This document shows, piece by piece, positions 1 to 6,219 of a stretch of DNA of 9,229 bases. Within the stretch, counting starts at the first letter, position 1, and each line of letters begins with the position of its first letter. The notes beneath the pieces were generated by a model. It was not told where the DNA came from. It saw only the letters and a program-made list of their open reading frames with translations, and ran no database searches. Origin of the DNA: SIG440 sp045645905 (GTDB lineage Bacteria; Bacillota; Clostridia; Monoglobales; Monoglobaceae); NCBI GenBank assembly GCA_045645905.1, contig JAZRJT010000020.1, positions 1-9,229 of the forward strand. Direction: 5' to 3'. The position numbers and the translations under genes are program-made.

Positions 1-1
1 C

Positions 2-1150
2 TATGTTACAGGCCTTGGCCATTGCCATCCTAAAATCAGTGAGGCAGTTGCTTTCCACGCAAAGAACCTTATGAACTGCCACGACTTTACCACAAAGGTA
101 AAGATGGAGCTCGTTGAAAAGCTTCACGAAATCACAGGCGGACGTTTCGGCGGTTTCCAGCTTTATGATTCAGGTACAACTGCAGTTGAAGCAGGTCTTC
201 GTTGTGCTCGTGCTGCTACAGGCAAGCAGGAATTTATCTCTTTCTTCAGAGATTTCCATGGTAAGACCTACGGCGCAAACTCACTTGCAGTAGTTGGTGC
301 AGATACTCATATGAGAGCTCCTGGCTTTATGCTTGTTCCCAGACCTAACCCCTACCGTGACTTCTTTGGCAGAAGCGAAGAAGAAGCTTGGAAGGATTCA
401 TCACCCTATATCAATATGATTGAGGGTATGCTTGACAATGCTTGCGCAAACGGCGGTAAGAATGTTGCAGCTATCGTTCTTGAACCTGTTCAGGGTTGGG
501 GCGGTTCTATCATTCCTCCTGACGATTTCCTTCCTGCACTTCGTGCTCTTTGTGACAAGAGAGGCATCCTTCTCTTTGCTGACGAAGTTCTTAACTGTAT
601 GGCAAGAACAGGTAAGTATCTTGCTATGGATCACTGGAATGTTACAGCTGACATTACAACTCTCGGTAAGGGCTTTGGTAACGGCTTCCCCGTTACAGCT
701 ATGGCAGTATCTAAGGATCTTGCTCCTGCAATCGAAAAGATTTCAGCTTCTTCAAGTTACGGCGGCAACCCCATGGCTTGTGCTGCTGCTCTTGAATCAA
801 TCAAGGTTATCGAAGAAGAACAGCTTAACGAACGCAGCGCTCACCTCGGTGAAATCATGCTGAAGAAGATGAAGGAAATGAAGGAAGCTCATCCTATCAT
901 CGGTGACGTTCGTGCACTTGGTTGTCTCCAGGCTATCGAAGTTGTTAAGGACCGCGACACCAAAGAACCATTTGCTGAAGCAGGTAAGATGATTTACCAG
1001 ACAGCATTCGAGAATGGTCTTGCTTGGGTACCGTCAGGTCACATCCTTCGTATGTCACCTCCTATGATTCTTGATGACGAAGCAGCTCTCAAGGGTCTTG
1101 ACATTATCGAAGACGCTATCGCAAAAACAGAAAAGCACTTTGGTTATTAA
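2..1150 (+). CDS. Class III PLP-dependent aminotransferase, 5' end outside window
   Basis: The frame is open from nucleotide 2, so the gene starts upstream; 382 codons are visible, and perhaps 40-70 residues are missing compared with a usual 420-450 aa family member. The first residues read VTGLGHCHPKI, the conserved glycine/histidine segment near the N terminus of class III (ornithine/GABA-type) aminotransferases. Other family marks are SGTTAVEAGLR (cofactor phosphate-binding region), FHGKTYGA, LLFADEV with the Asp that contacts the PLP ring nitrogen (codon 581-583), and TLGKGFGNGFP with the Schiff-base Lys (codon 668-670). Such enzymes transfer an amino group from an amine or amino acid to a 2-oxo acid in the cytosol. 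The segment after DEV reads LNCMARTG rather than the common QTGFGRTG, so the substrate cannot be read from sequence. A terminator follows directly. Family assignment is firm; substrate is unknown. Confidence 0.93.
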   Translation, partial: YVTGLGHCHPKISEAVAFHAKNLMNCHDFTTKVKMELVEKLHEITGGRFGGFQLYDSGTTAVEAGLRCARAATGKQEFISFFRDFHGKTYGANSLAVVGADTHMRAPGFMLVPRPNPYRDFFGRSEEEAWKDSSPYINMIEGMLDNACANGGKNVAAIVLEPVQGWGGSIIPPDDFLPALRALCDKRGILLFADEVLNCMARTGKYLAMDHWNVTADITTLGKGFGNGFPVTAMAVSKDLAPAIEKISASSSYGGNPMACAAALESIKVIEEEQLNERSAHLGEIMLKKMKEMKEAHPIIGDVRALGCLQAIEVVKDRDTKEPFAEAGKMIYQTAFENGLAWVPSGHILRMSPPMILDDEAALKGLDIIEDAIAKTEKHFGY

Positions 1151-1170
1151 TCAATAACTTTACAAACAAC

Positions 1171-1209
1171 AAAGGCCATTGCGGGGGAATCCTGCAATAG
1201 CCTTTTGTT
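1171..1209 (+). terminator. Intrinsic terminator after the aminotransferase gene
   Basis: A 15-position stem (1171-1185 with 1191-1205) closes a 5-nt loop. It has one C-A mismatch and one G-T pair. The right arm ends in TTTT followed by GTT, so the T tract is short but typical. It begins 20 bp after the stop codon and separates the aminotransferase from the oxidoreductase gene. Confidence 0.85.
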
Positions 1210-1240
1210 AAATAAAACATAATTGAAAGGAATTAATGAT

Positions 1241-2374
1241 ATGAAAACTGTAAGATTTGGTCTTATCGGTTGTGGACTTATGGCAAGAGAATTTGCATCA
1301 GCGGCGGCTCGTTGGTGCCATCTTACAGAGGATGTTCCCAAGCCTGAGATTGTTGGTATTTGTTCGGTTGTTCCCAAAGAGATGGAATGGTTCCAGAAGA
1401 ACTTCCCTGAAATCAAGTATTCTGTTGCAGACTATAAGGAGCTTCTTGACAAGGAAGATATTGATGCAATTTACTGTGCTGTTCCTCACAACCTTCACGA
1501 ACAATTTTATATTGATATTATCAACAGCGGTAAGGCTCTTCTTGGCGAAAAGCCCTTTGGTATTGATAAAAAGGCAAACGAAAATATTATGGCGGCTATC
1601 AAGGCTAACCCCGGCACATTTGTTCGTTGCTGCAGTGAGTTCCCCTATTATCCTGCAATGCAGACAATGATTAACTGGTATAACGAAGGCAAGTTCGGTA
1701 AGGTTCTTGAAATTCATTGCGGATTCAACCACTGCAGTGATATGGATGTAACCAAGCCTATAAACTGGAAACGTATGGTTAAATTCAACGGCGAATACGG
1801 ATGCCTTGGTGACCTTGGTATTCATACTCAACACGTTCCCTTCCGTCTTGGCTTCAAACCCAAGACAGTAAGAGCGCACTTCAGCAATATTGTTAAAGAG
1901 CGTCCTGACGGCAAGGGCGGAATGGCAGTTTGCGATACATTTGACAACTGCACAATCTTCTGCACAACTCTTAATGCAGATGGTGATGAAATTCCAATGA
2001 CTCTCGAAACAAAGCGTATGGAGCCGGGCTCAACAAACCGTTGGTTCTTTGAAATCTACGGCACAGAGTGCAGTGCAAAATTCAGCAGTGATGATGCAAA
2101 TGCATTCCACTATACCTCATCATGGGGTAAGGAACAGTCATGGAACAGAATTATAATCGGTTACAAGCCTATGATTCCTACCATTACAGGTCCTATCTTT
2201 GAATTTGGCTTTACAGATGCTATTCAGCAGCAGATTGCGGCATTTATGCTTGAATATTCAGGCGTGGAAGTTCCCTTCGGTCTCTTTACACCCGAAGAAA
2301 CAGTTCTTTCACACACTCTTGCAACAGCTGCGCTTAAGTCACATTACAACAAAACTGTTGAAACCATTGACTAG
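1241..2374 (+). CDS. Gfo/Idh/MocA family NAD(P)-dependent oxidoreductase
   Basis: The 377-aa product has the family's two-domain layout. The N-terminal Rossmann fold begins with GLIGCGLM (residues 7-14). The EKPFG motif at 103-107 carries the Lys that helps bind cofactor and substrate. The C-terminal alpha/beta domain has GDLGIHTQH around residue 190, where Asp191 and His195 fit the usual catalytic D-x-x-x-H. These enzymes oxidise or reduce hydroxyl groups of sugars, inositols or related polyols in the cytosol; the exact substrate is not visible. I chose ATG 1241 because AAAGGA at 1226-1231 lies 9 bp upstream; a TTG at 1223 in frame would put the start before this ribosome site. No promoter is obvious in the short gap after the upstream terminator, so expression may rely on read-through. 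The TAG stop lies in the left end of the MITE-like element. Confidence 0.93.
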   Translation: MKTVRFGLIGCGLMAREFASAAARWCHLTEDVPKPEIVGICSVVPKEMEWFQKNFPEIKYSVADYKELLDKEDIDAIYCAVPHNLHEQFYIDIINSGKALLGEKPFGIDKKANENIMAAIKANPGTFVRCCSEFPYYPAMQTMINWYNEGKFGKVLEIHCGFNHCSDMDVTKPINWKRMVKFNGEYGCLGDLGIHTQHVPFRLGFKPKTVRAHFSNIVKERPDGKGGMAVCDTFDNCTIFCTTLNADGDEIPMTLETKRMEPGSTNRWFFEIYGTECSAKFSSDDANAFHYTSSWGKEQSWNRIIIGYKPMIPTITGPIFEFGFTDAIQQQIAAFMLEYSGVEVPFGLFTPEETVLSHTLATAALKSHYNKTVETID

Positions 2375-2459
2375 GGATGGTAAAATAGTCCAGACCGCAA
2401 AAAGACGGTTATGACAAAACCTCAAACTGTAAGTTTGTATAAAATCTAACATGATGTTG

Positions 2460-2487
2460 AAAAATCGCATTCATTAATGCGATTTTT
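2460..2487. terminator. Perfect 12-bp hairpin, likely bidirectional terminator, inside the element
   Basis: AAAAATCGCATT (2460-2471) pairs perfectly with AATGCGATTTTT (2476-2487) around a 4-nt CATT loop. With A5 on one side and T5 on the other, it can terminate from both strands. It is the first convincing terminator after the oxidoreductase gene, so the inserted element probably supplies transcription termination there. Confidence 0.75.
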
Positions 2488-2509
2488 CTAATATATTGGT
2501 CTTTTTGCT

Positions 2510-2589
2510 ACGCACAAATTTCGCCACTCGGTGTACACAAGTACACCGTCGGGTATCCCAAAGCTGAGGCTTTGGCTCAATTTGTGTGT
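2510..2589. repeat. Branched palindromic structure (outer stem with two inner hairpins)
   Basis: An outer 11-bp stem (2510-2520 with 2579-2589, one G-T pair) encloses two hairpins. The first is CGGTGTAC/GTACACCG (2529-2536 with 2541-2548, loop ACAA). The second is CCAAAGC/GCTTTGG (2558-2564 with 2569-2575, loop TGAG). The fold resembles a three-way junction and makes up the right third of the MITE-like element. No protein or known RNA class is recognised in it. Confidence 0.6.
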
Positions 2590-2666
2590 TCTGAATCAAT
2601 TTTACCTATCCCTAATGACAGGTTTATAAATTACAGAAAATAATTTGTATTTTTCTGTGAAATGCC

Positions 2667-2695
2667 TTGACATTTCTTTGTTTTTGTTGTAAAAT
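2667..2695 (+). promoter_or_regulatory. Sigma-A promoter for the aldolase gene
   Basis: A perfect -35 TTGACA (2667-2672) is separated by 17 bp from -10 TAAAAT (2690-2695). Transcription should begin near 2702, giving a leader of about 60 nt before the ATG at 2765. The promoter lies outside the right edge of the MITE-like element, so it was probably not brought in by it. Confidence 0.85.
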
Positions 2696-2764
2696 AAAGA
2701 AAATATGACAGTTAATAACTTGTGCAGCAGCATAAATTGTTGTTGACTAAGGAGGAAGAACAAA

Positions 2765-3712
2765 ATGTTAGTTAATATGAATGAAGTTCTGAGACCGGCA
2801 AAAAAAGGTCACTATGCAGTTGGCCTTTTTAATGCTGTAAACTTAGAGCTTGCACGTGGTATTATCGCTGCGGCTGAAAGTACAAGATCACCGGTTATTA
2901 TGGGCTCTGCAGAAATTCTGCTTCCCTACGGACCGTTGGAAGAGATTTCTTATTATCTTATTCCTATGGCAAAAAAGGCATCTGTCCCTGTAGTTATCCA
3001 TCTTGACCACGGTCTTACATATGACACTTGCGTTAAGGCACTTAAACTGGGCTTCAGCTCGGTTATGTATGACTGCTCAACAGATTCATACGAAGAAAAC
3101 GTACGCAAGGTTAAAGAAATGGCAGACATAGCACATTCTTATGGTGCAACAATCGAAGGTGAGCTTGGTCACGTTGGTGACAATGAAGGCTCTGCAGAAG
3201 GCAGTGACCATATGTCCGACCCATCTGCATTCTTTACAGACCCTGCACTTGCAAAGGACTTTGTTGATAAAACCGGCGTAGATGCACTTGCTATTGCTGT
3301 TGGTAATGCTCATGGTGCATACAAACTGCCCCCCAAACTTGATTTCGAAAGAATTCGTACAATTGCAAAGACTGTTGATGTTCCGTTGGTTCTTCACGGT
3401 GGCTCTGGTCTTACAGATAACGATTTCCGTCAGGCAATCAAGGACGGTATCAGCAAAGTTAACATCTTTACAGATATTAATGTTGCGGCAGTTGAGGCAG
3501 AATTCAAGAAATTCTCCGATATGAATAAAGGTATTATTGACCTTATTCCTGCAGCTGTTGAAGCTGTAAAACTTGCAACAATGGAAAAGATGAAGCTGTT
3601 CAGCAGTGATGGCAAGGCAGATTGCGGAAACAGTTCTTCAATGTCTGCAGATGATCTTGAAAAGATTACAAAGCTTGTTGCGGCAGAGGTTGCAAAATAT
3701 CTTAAGAAATAA
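2765..3712 (+). CDS. fba: Class II (zinc-dependent) ketose-bisphosphate aldolase
   Basis: The 315-aa product shows the class II aldolase pattern. VVIHLDHG at 76-83 has the catalytic Asp81 and zinc ligand His82; GELGHVGDNEG lies at 132-142. GNAHGAY contains zinc ligand His183; VLHGGSG at 209-215 contains zinc ligand His211 and the phosphate-binding glycines. VNIFTDI is the substrate-phosphate strand. These enzymes cleave fructose-1,6-bisphosphate or related ketose phosphates to dihydroxyacetone phosphate and an aldehyde. The protein is about 25-30 residues longer than common 285-288 aa members; the extra part is at the C terminus, with a cysteine/serine-rich stretch and a Lys-rich helix. AAGGAGGA at 2749-2756 sits 8 bp before the ATG. 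It has its own promoter and terminator, so it is a single-gene unit. Glycolytic aldolase is likely; a tagatose- or inositol-pathway role is not excluded. Confidence 0.92.
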   Translation: MLVNMNEVLRPAKKGHYAVGLFNAVNLELARGIIAAAESTRSPVIMGSAEILLPYGPLEEISYYLIPMAKKASVPVVIHLDHGLTYDTCVKALKLGFSSVMYDCSTDSYEENVRKVKEMADIAHSYGATIEGELGHVGDNEGSAEGSDHMSDPSAFFTDPALAKDFVDKTGVDALAIAVGNAHGAYKLPPKLDFERIRTIAKTVDVPLVLHGGSGLTDNDFRQAIKDGISKVNIFTDINVAAVEAEFKKFSDMNKGIIDLIPAAVEAVKLATMEKMKLFSSDGKADCGNSSSMSADDLEKITKLVAAEVAKYLKK

Positions 3713-3726
3713 TTGACTTAAAAACA

Positions 3727-3765
3727 AAAAGGAACTGCAAAATATTTTTGCAGTTCCTTTTGTGC
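3727..3765 (+). terminator. Strong intrinsic terminator after the aldolase gene
   Basis: A 16-bp perfect stem (3727-3742 with 3746-3761) with a 3-nt TAT loop starts 14 bp after the stop codon. Its arms begin with AAAA and end with TTTT, so it could work in both directions. Confidence 0.92.
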
Positions 3766-3833
3766 TATTTTAAAGTAGCGGTTGAAAATAGAATGAAATC
3801 AGACTTAACCGACCTCCCAATTATTAGATTTTT

Positions 3834-3853
3834 GGTCTAACTTTTTGGGGTCA
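3834..3853 (-). mobile_element. Possible IS3-family (IS150-type) end remnant
   Basis: On the minus strand this reads TGACCCCAAAAAGTTAGACC, which from memory resembles terminal inverted repeats of IS150-group IS3 elements in Firmicutes. No transposase and no second end are visible within the window, so at most this is a solitary end left by a decayed or deleted copy. The flanking 3771-3833 stretch has no gene. The call rests on recognition of a short motif only. Confidence 0.33.
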
Positions 3854-3856
3854 CAT

Positions 3857-3886
3857 CAGACCTTTACAATGAAGGTCTGTTTTTTT
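3857..3886 (+). terminator. Second intrinsic terminator, upstream of yabP
   Basis: CAGACCTT (3857-3864) pairs with AAGGTCTG (3872-3879) around a 7-nt loop, followed by seven T (3880-3886). With the terminator at 3727-3765, it insulates the sporulation operon from the strongly promoted aldolase gene. Confidence 0.88.
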
Positions 3887-3890
3887 GTTA

Positions 3891-3919
3891 GAATAAAGGC
3901 AAAACTGCAGAAATATACT
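3891..3919 (+). promoter_or_regulatory. Possible sigma-E-like sporulation promoter for yabP-yabQ
   Basis: GAATAAA (3891-3897) matches five of seven positions of the sigma-E -35 pattern KMATATT. AATATACT (3912-3919) matches five of eight of the -10 pattern CATACAAT. The spacer is 14 bp, as expected for sigma-E. No sigma-A promoter is seen between the terminator and yabP. B. subtilis yabP and yabQ are expressed in the mother cell under sigma-E (known), which supports the idea, but the match is partial. Confidence 0.4.
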
Positions 3920-3953
3920 TATATTATCTAAATATAAGAAGGGTTGTGCAAAT

Positions 3954-4229
3954 ATGGACGAAAAACGAAACAGCGATCATAAGCTTACAATGTTGGGACG
4001 TGAAAAACTTACGGTTACAGGTGTTGAGGATGTTGACAGCTTTGATGACGATAAGGTTGTGGCATACACCTGTGATGGAGTTATGACGGTAAAGGGTGCA
4101 GATTTTAGGATAAACCGCCTTAATGTGGAGGACGGTGAGCTTGAGGTTGAGGGTGATATTGACAGTATTGAATATGCCGACGGACATAAAAGTGATAAGG
4201 GCAGTTTCTTCAGCAAAATTTTCAAATAG
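3954..4229 (+). CDS. yabP: Sporulation protein YabP
   Basis: The 91-aa acidic protein matches the YabP/YqfC family over nearly its whole length. It has an opening LTMLGREKLTVTGVEDVDSF, a middle VMTVKGADFRINRLNVEDGE in which hydrophobic residues alternate as in a beta-rich fold, and an IDSIEY strand followed by a basic SKIFK end. It has no signal peptide or membrane segment. YabP is needed for spore formation, probably for coat or cortex assembly in the mother cell, although its molecular action is unknown. AGAAGGG at 3937-3943 lies 10 bp before the ATG. yabQ follows 12 bp after the stop, the classic arrangement. The presence of this gene is the best sign in the window that the organism makes, or recently made, endospores. 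Confidence 0.93.
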   Translation: MDEKRNSDHKLTMLGREKLTVTGVEDVDSFDDDKVVAYTCDGVMTVKGADFRINRLNVEDGELEVEGDIDSIEYADGHKSDKGSFFSKIFK

Positions 4230-4241
4230 GGAGCAGGGACG

Positions 4242-4751
4242 ATGTATAATTCTGTGCCAATGGAGGCAGGTTTTTTTGCGGTAAGCTGTATTGCAGGTGT
4301 TGCGGCAGCGTTTATATATGATTTGCTCCGTGTCAGTCGCAGAATATTAGGCCCGGGCGACGGGATTGTTAATTTGGAGGATATATTGTTTCTTGCTGTT
4401 TCGGCGCTTATTATGTTTGGGGCGGCGTATATTAAAAACAGCGGTGAGGTCCGCTTACAAGGGTTTTTAGGCTTTGGCATCGGAGCGGGACTGTATGCCG
4501 CAGTGGTAAAAAACCGATTTCTCAATGTCAGCACCGTAATAATAAAATGGCTTGTTAAAATGACTGAAAAAATAATAAAAGTTCTACTCTTCCCCATCAA
4601 AATAATATTTAAAATATTCAAAAGACCCGTGAGCGTTGTTGTGTGGTATACGGGATGCGGAGTGCGTCGGGCAAAAAGGCTTGTCAGACGCGGTGGCGAC
4701 AGGATTTCGGTGAGGCTGAAAAATGTGGGGCTTATGCTGAGAAAAAAGTGA
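4242..4751 (+). CDS. yabQ: Spore membrane protein YabQ
   Basis: The 169-aa product has three predicted membrane segments, at about residues 9-29, 46-64 and 74-90. These are followed by an amphipathic, very basic C-terminal region (KRPV to RKK) likely to lie on the cytosolic side. FIYDLLRVSRR after the first segment and LEDILFLAV at the start of the second are family marks. YabQ is a mother-cell protein of the outer forespore membrane needed for spore cortex formation (B. subtilis knowledge). The ribosome site GGGAG (4229-4233) overlaps the last base of the yabP stop codon and is 8 bp from the ATG, so the two genes are very likely co-transcribed. A long reading frame on the opposite strand is a shadow of this gene. 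Confidence 0.9.
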   Translation: MYNSVPMEAGFFAVSCIAGVAAAFIYDLLRVSRRILGPGDGIVNLEDILFLAVSALIMFGAAYIKNSGEVRLQGFLGFGIGAGLYAAVVKNRFLNVSTVIIKWLVKMTEKIIKVLLFPIKIIFKIFKRPVSVVVWYTGCGVRRAKRLVRRGGDRISVRLKNVGLMLRKK

Positions 4752-4761
4752 TGAAGGAGTA

Positions 4762-4790
4762 TTGACAAAGCCGTTTTGTTGATATATAAT
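4762..4790 (+). promoter_or_regulatory. Consensus sigma-A promoter for divIC
   Basis: TTGACA (4762-4767) and TATAAT (4785-4790) are both perfect, with a 17-bp spacer. The -35 starts 11 bp after the yabQ stop. Transcription should begin near 4797. The promoter lets divIC and the S1 gene be made in growing cells while yabP-yabQ stay under sporulation control. It also rules out translation starts before about 4797 on this transcript. Confidence 0.92.
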
Positions 4791-4826
4791 CATATTAGAT
4801 TAGTGTATAGTTGGGGGTTTATGCCA

Positions 4827-5129
4827 ATGTATAGCGGTGTAAAAAAGCAGAAAAAAACGTCTGCAAAAAAATTAGTTATATTAGCCGTTGTATTGCTGGT
4901 GTGTATAGGTGTGGCCTGCAAAATTGTCGAGCAGCAGATAACCCTGTCGCGTTATGATGACCTTGCCAAAGAATATGAACAAAAGATTGTCGAGGCACAG
5001 CTTGAAAATCAAAAGCTGGAGGATGAAAAAGCTAAGGCAGACACCGATGAATATATTCAGCGTGCGGCTCGTGATAAACTGGGATTAGTAAAGCCAAACG
5101 AGCGTGTTTTTGTGGATATAAGTCAGTGA
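4827..5129 (+). CDS. divIC: Cell-division septum protein, DivIC/FtsB family
   Basis: The 100-aa protein has a short basic cytosolic N terminus (residues 1-15), one membrane segment at 16-34, an extracytoplasmic coiled coil rich in Glu, Lys and Leu at about 42-72, and the conserved end YIQRAARDKLGLVKPNERVF at 76-95. This is the FtsB/DivIC plan; DivIC works with FtsL and DivIB at the division septum to activate cell-wall synthesis. I chose ATG 4827 because GGGGG at 4813-4817 is 9 bp upstream; ATG 4821 is in frame but only 3 bp from that site. A further in-frame TTG at 4776 lies inside the promoter and cannot be on the transcript. Position after yabQ and before the S1 gene matches Bacillus and Clostridium. 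Function is well supported. Confidence 0.92.
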   Translation: MYSGVKKQKKTSAKKLVILAVVLLVCIGVACKIVEQQITLSRYDDLAKEYEQKIVEAQLENQKLEDEKAKADTDEYIQRAARDKLGLVKPNERVFVDISQ

Positions 5130-5204
5130 CAAACTCAAAAGATAAGTGAATTTAAATATACAAACGGTGTTCGGTAGGGCATCTGAGGAGGATTTTTGAA
5201 AGCT

Positions 5205-5657
5205 ATGCAGATTGAAGAAGGAAGTATACTTCGCGGAAAGGTTACAGGCATCGCCCCTTTTGGCGCATTCATTGAGCTTGAAGGAGGAAAGACCGGTCTT
5301 GTACATATTTCTGAAGTATCGTCAGAATTCGTTGATGATATAAGCAAACACCTTACTGCAGGGCAGAGTGTTAAGGTTAAGGTGCTTTCTGTTGATGATA
5401 AGGGTAAGATTAGCTTGTCAATCAAGAAGGCAGTCGAGGATAAACCAAAGAAGAAAGCCGGCGAAAGACCCAAAAACAGTGGTGGTCTTAAGGGGGCTCC
5501 CGAGGTTTTTGAATTCTCGCACAAGTCAACGGATATGGCAGAAATGTCTTTTGAAGACAAGCTCCTTAAATTTAAGCAGGACAGCGAAGAAAAAATTCAG
5601 GACCTTAAACGAAACACCGAAGGCAAGCGCAACGGCGGTTATAAGCGAGCATATTAA
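5205..5657 (+). CDS. yabR: S1-domain RNA-binding protein, YabR type
   Basis: Residues 1-75 form one S1 (OB-fold) RNA-binding domain: EEGSILRGKVTGIAPFGAF, GKTGLVHISEVS and VKVKVLSVDDKGKISLSIKK. A basic linker rich in Lys and Pro follows, then a conserved helix, SFEDKLLKFKQDSEEKI, with LKRNTEGKR and a basic tail. The C-terminal helix plus KRNTEGKR is seen in YabR-type proteins and not in ribosomal S1. The likely role is RNA or ribosome binding, but the cellular task is not established. The start is uncertain: GAGGAGG (5185-5191) is 13 bp from ATG 5205 and 4 bp from an in-frame TTG at 5196. I preferred ATG because close relatives, as I recall them, begin MQ-[IL]-E. It shares the divIC promoter and ends in a terminator. 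Confidence 0.88.
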   Translation: MQIEEGSILRGKVTGIAPFGAFIELEGGKTGLVHISEVSSEFVDDISKHLTAGQSVKVKVLSVDDKGKISLSIKKAVEDKPKKKAGERPKNSGGLKGAPEVFEFSHKSTDMAEMSFEDKLLKFKQDSEEKIQDLKRNTEGKRNGGYKRAY

Positions 5658-5698
5658 AAAACCCCGACGGAACTGTAAAGGTTCCGTTGTGTGTTTTT
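5656..5698 (+). terminator. Intrinsic terminator ending the divIC unit
   Basis: CGACGGAAC (5665-5673) pairs with GTTCCGTTG (5681-5689), one G-T pair included, around a 7-nt loop. The flanking AAAAAA and GTTTTT runs can lengthen the stem, and T5 at 5694-5698 forms the tail. It starts at the stop codon of the S1 gene. Confidence 0.82.
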
Positions 5699-5747
5699 AG
5701 ATGGAAATTAGCAATAATTACAAAACAATACAGGGGAGGTTACGGTT

Positions 5748-6182
5748 ATGAATAACGAGGCAATCATCTGGCTGATTGCGGCGGTTGTACTTGGCGTTAT
5801 TGAGGCGTCAACAGTAAACCTGATTACCCTTTGGTTTGCGGTGTCAGCTCTTATTGTGACAATAATCGCTTCATTTGGTGCAGGTATGGGTGTGCAGATA
5901 ACGGTTTTCATAGTTGTTTCTGCAATTCTGGTTGTGTCAACACGCCCCTTGGCAAGAAGGTTTTTAAACCGAAAAACCATTGCTACAAATGCCGATAGGA
6001 TTATTTCTGCAAAAGGCGTGACGATTGAAGAAATTAACAGCCTCAAGGGAACCGGACAGGTTAAGGTTATGGGTCAGGTATGGTCAGCAAAGACTGTGAA
6101 CGGTGAAAATATAGCCGATGGGACACCTGTAACAATTGTGGCACTTGAGGGTGTAAAGGTTGTTGTTTCGGCAGATAATTAA
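5748..6182 (+). CDS. Short NfeD-family membrane protein
   Basis: The 144-aa product has three hydrophobic segments at about residues 5-23, 27-45 and 48-66. A basic stretch RPLARRFLNRK follows, then a soluble C-terminal OB-like domain of about 70 residues ending in a run of valines. This is the short NfeD form, without the serine-protease domain of long NfeD. It is nearly always paired with an SPFH/stomatin protein, as here, and the two are thought to form membrane assemblies. GGGGAGG at 5733-5739 is 8 bp before the ATG. The gap after the previous terminator must hold a promoter, but I see no good sigma-A match there. The SPFH gene begins 37 bp after the stop codon, so they are probably co-transcribed. 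Its biochemical role is unknown. Confidence 0.85.
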   Translation: MNNEAIIWLIAAVVLGVIEASTVNLITLWFAVSALIVTIIASFGAGMGVQITVFIVVSAILVVSTRPLARRFLNRKTIATNADRIISAKGVTIEEINSLKGTGQVKVMGQVWSAKTVNGENIADGTPVTIVALEGVKVVVSADN

Positions 6183-6219
6183 ATGCAGAAGAATTATATT
6201 TTATCAAGGAGTGTGTTTT

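Larger units (their letters stand above)
2372..2614. mobile_element. MITE-like non-coding element with TA at both edges
   Basis: The left end, TAGGGATGGTAAAAT (2372-2386), and the right end, ATTTTACCTATCCCTA (2599-2614), are inverted copies differing by one extra base. Both outer edges are TA, which fits the TA target duplication made by IS630/Tc1-mariner-type transposases (family knowledge). Removing the element with one TA restores GAC TAA TGA, so the upstream gene would have ended in TAA; the insertion turns it into TAG without changing the protein. The 243-bp interior has no plausible gene but holds several hairpins: ACCG/CGGT at 2394-2409, CAAACT/AGTTTG at 2423-2437, a 12-bp stem at 2460-2487 and a branched structure at 2510-2589. 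It would need a transposase supplied elsewhere. Only one copy is visible here, so mobility is inferred. Confidence 0.65.

Noticed and set aside
1298..1879. 193-codon minus-strand frame
   Set aside because: Shadow of the Gfo/Idh gene; no ribosome site and no recognisable domain.
2199..2414. Short + frame running past the oxidoreductase stop into the MITE-like element
   Set aside because: Out of frame with the real gene, no ribosome site, and no conserved motif.
3801..3886. Riboswitch-type leader for yabP with the terminator at 3857-3886
   Set aside because: Some alternative pairing between GGTCT and AGACC exists, but no aptamer class is recognisable, and the probable promoter for yabP lies after the terminator.
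3977..4768. 263-codon open frame on the minus strand
   Set aside because: It runs antisense to yabP and yabQ, both clearly identified with ribosome sites; its translation is low-complexity and matches no family I know.
4776..4826. Upstream extension of divIC from a TTG codon
   Set aside because: It lies in the -10 box and spacer of a perfect promoter, has no ribosome site, and would add a segment absent from DivIC proteins.
6160..6219. Longer N terminus for the SPFH protein
   Set aside because: Would overlap the NfeD gene and lacks a ribosome site; ATG 6220 has AAGGAG at ideal spacing and starts right before the membrane segment.
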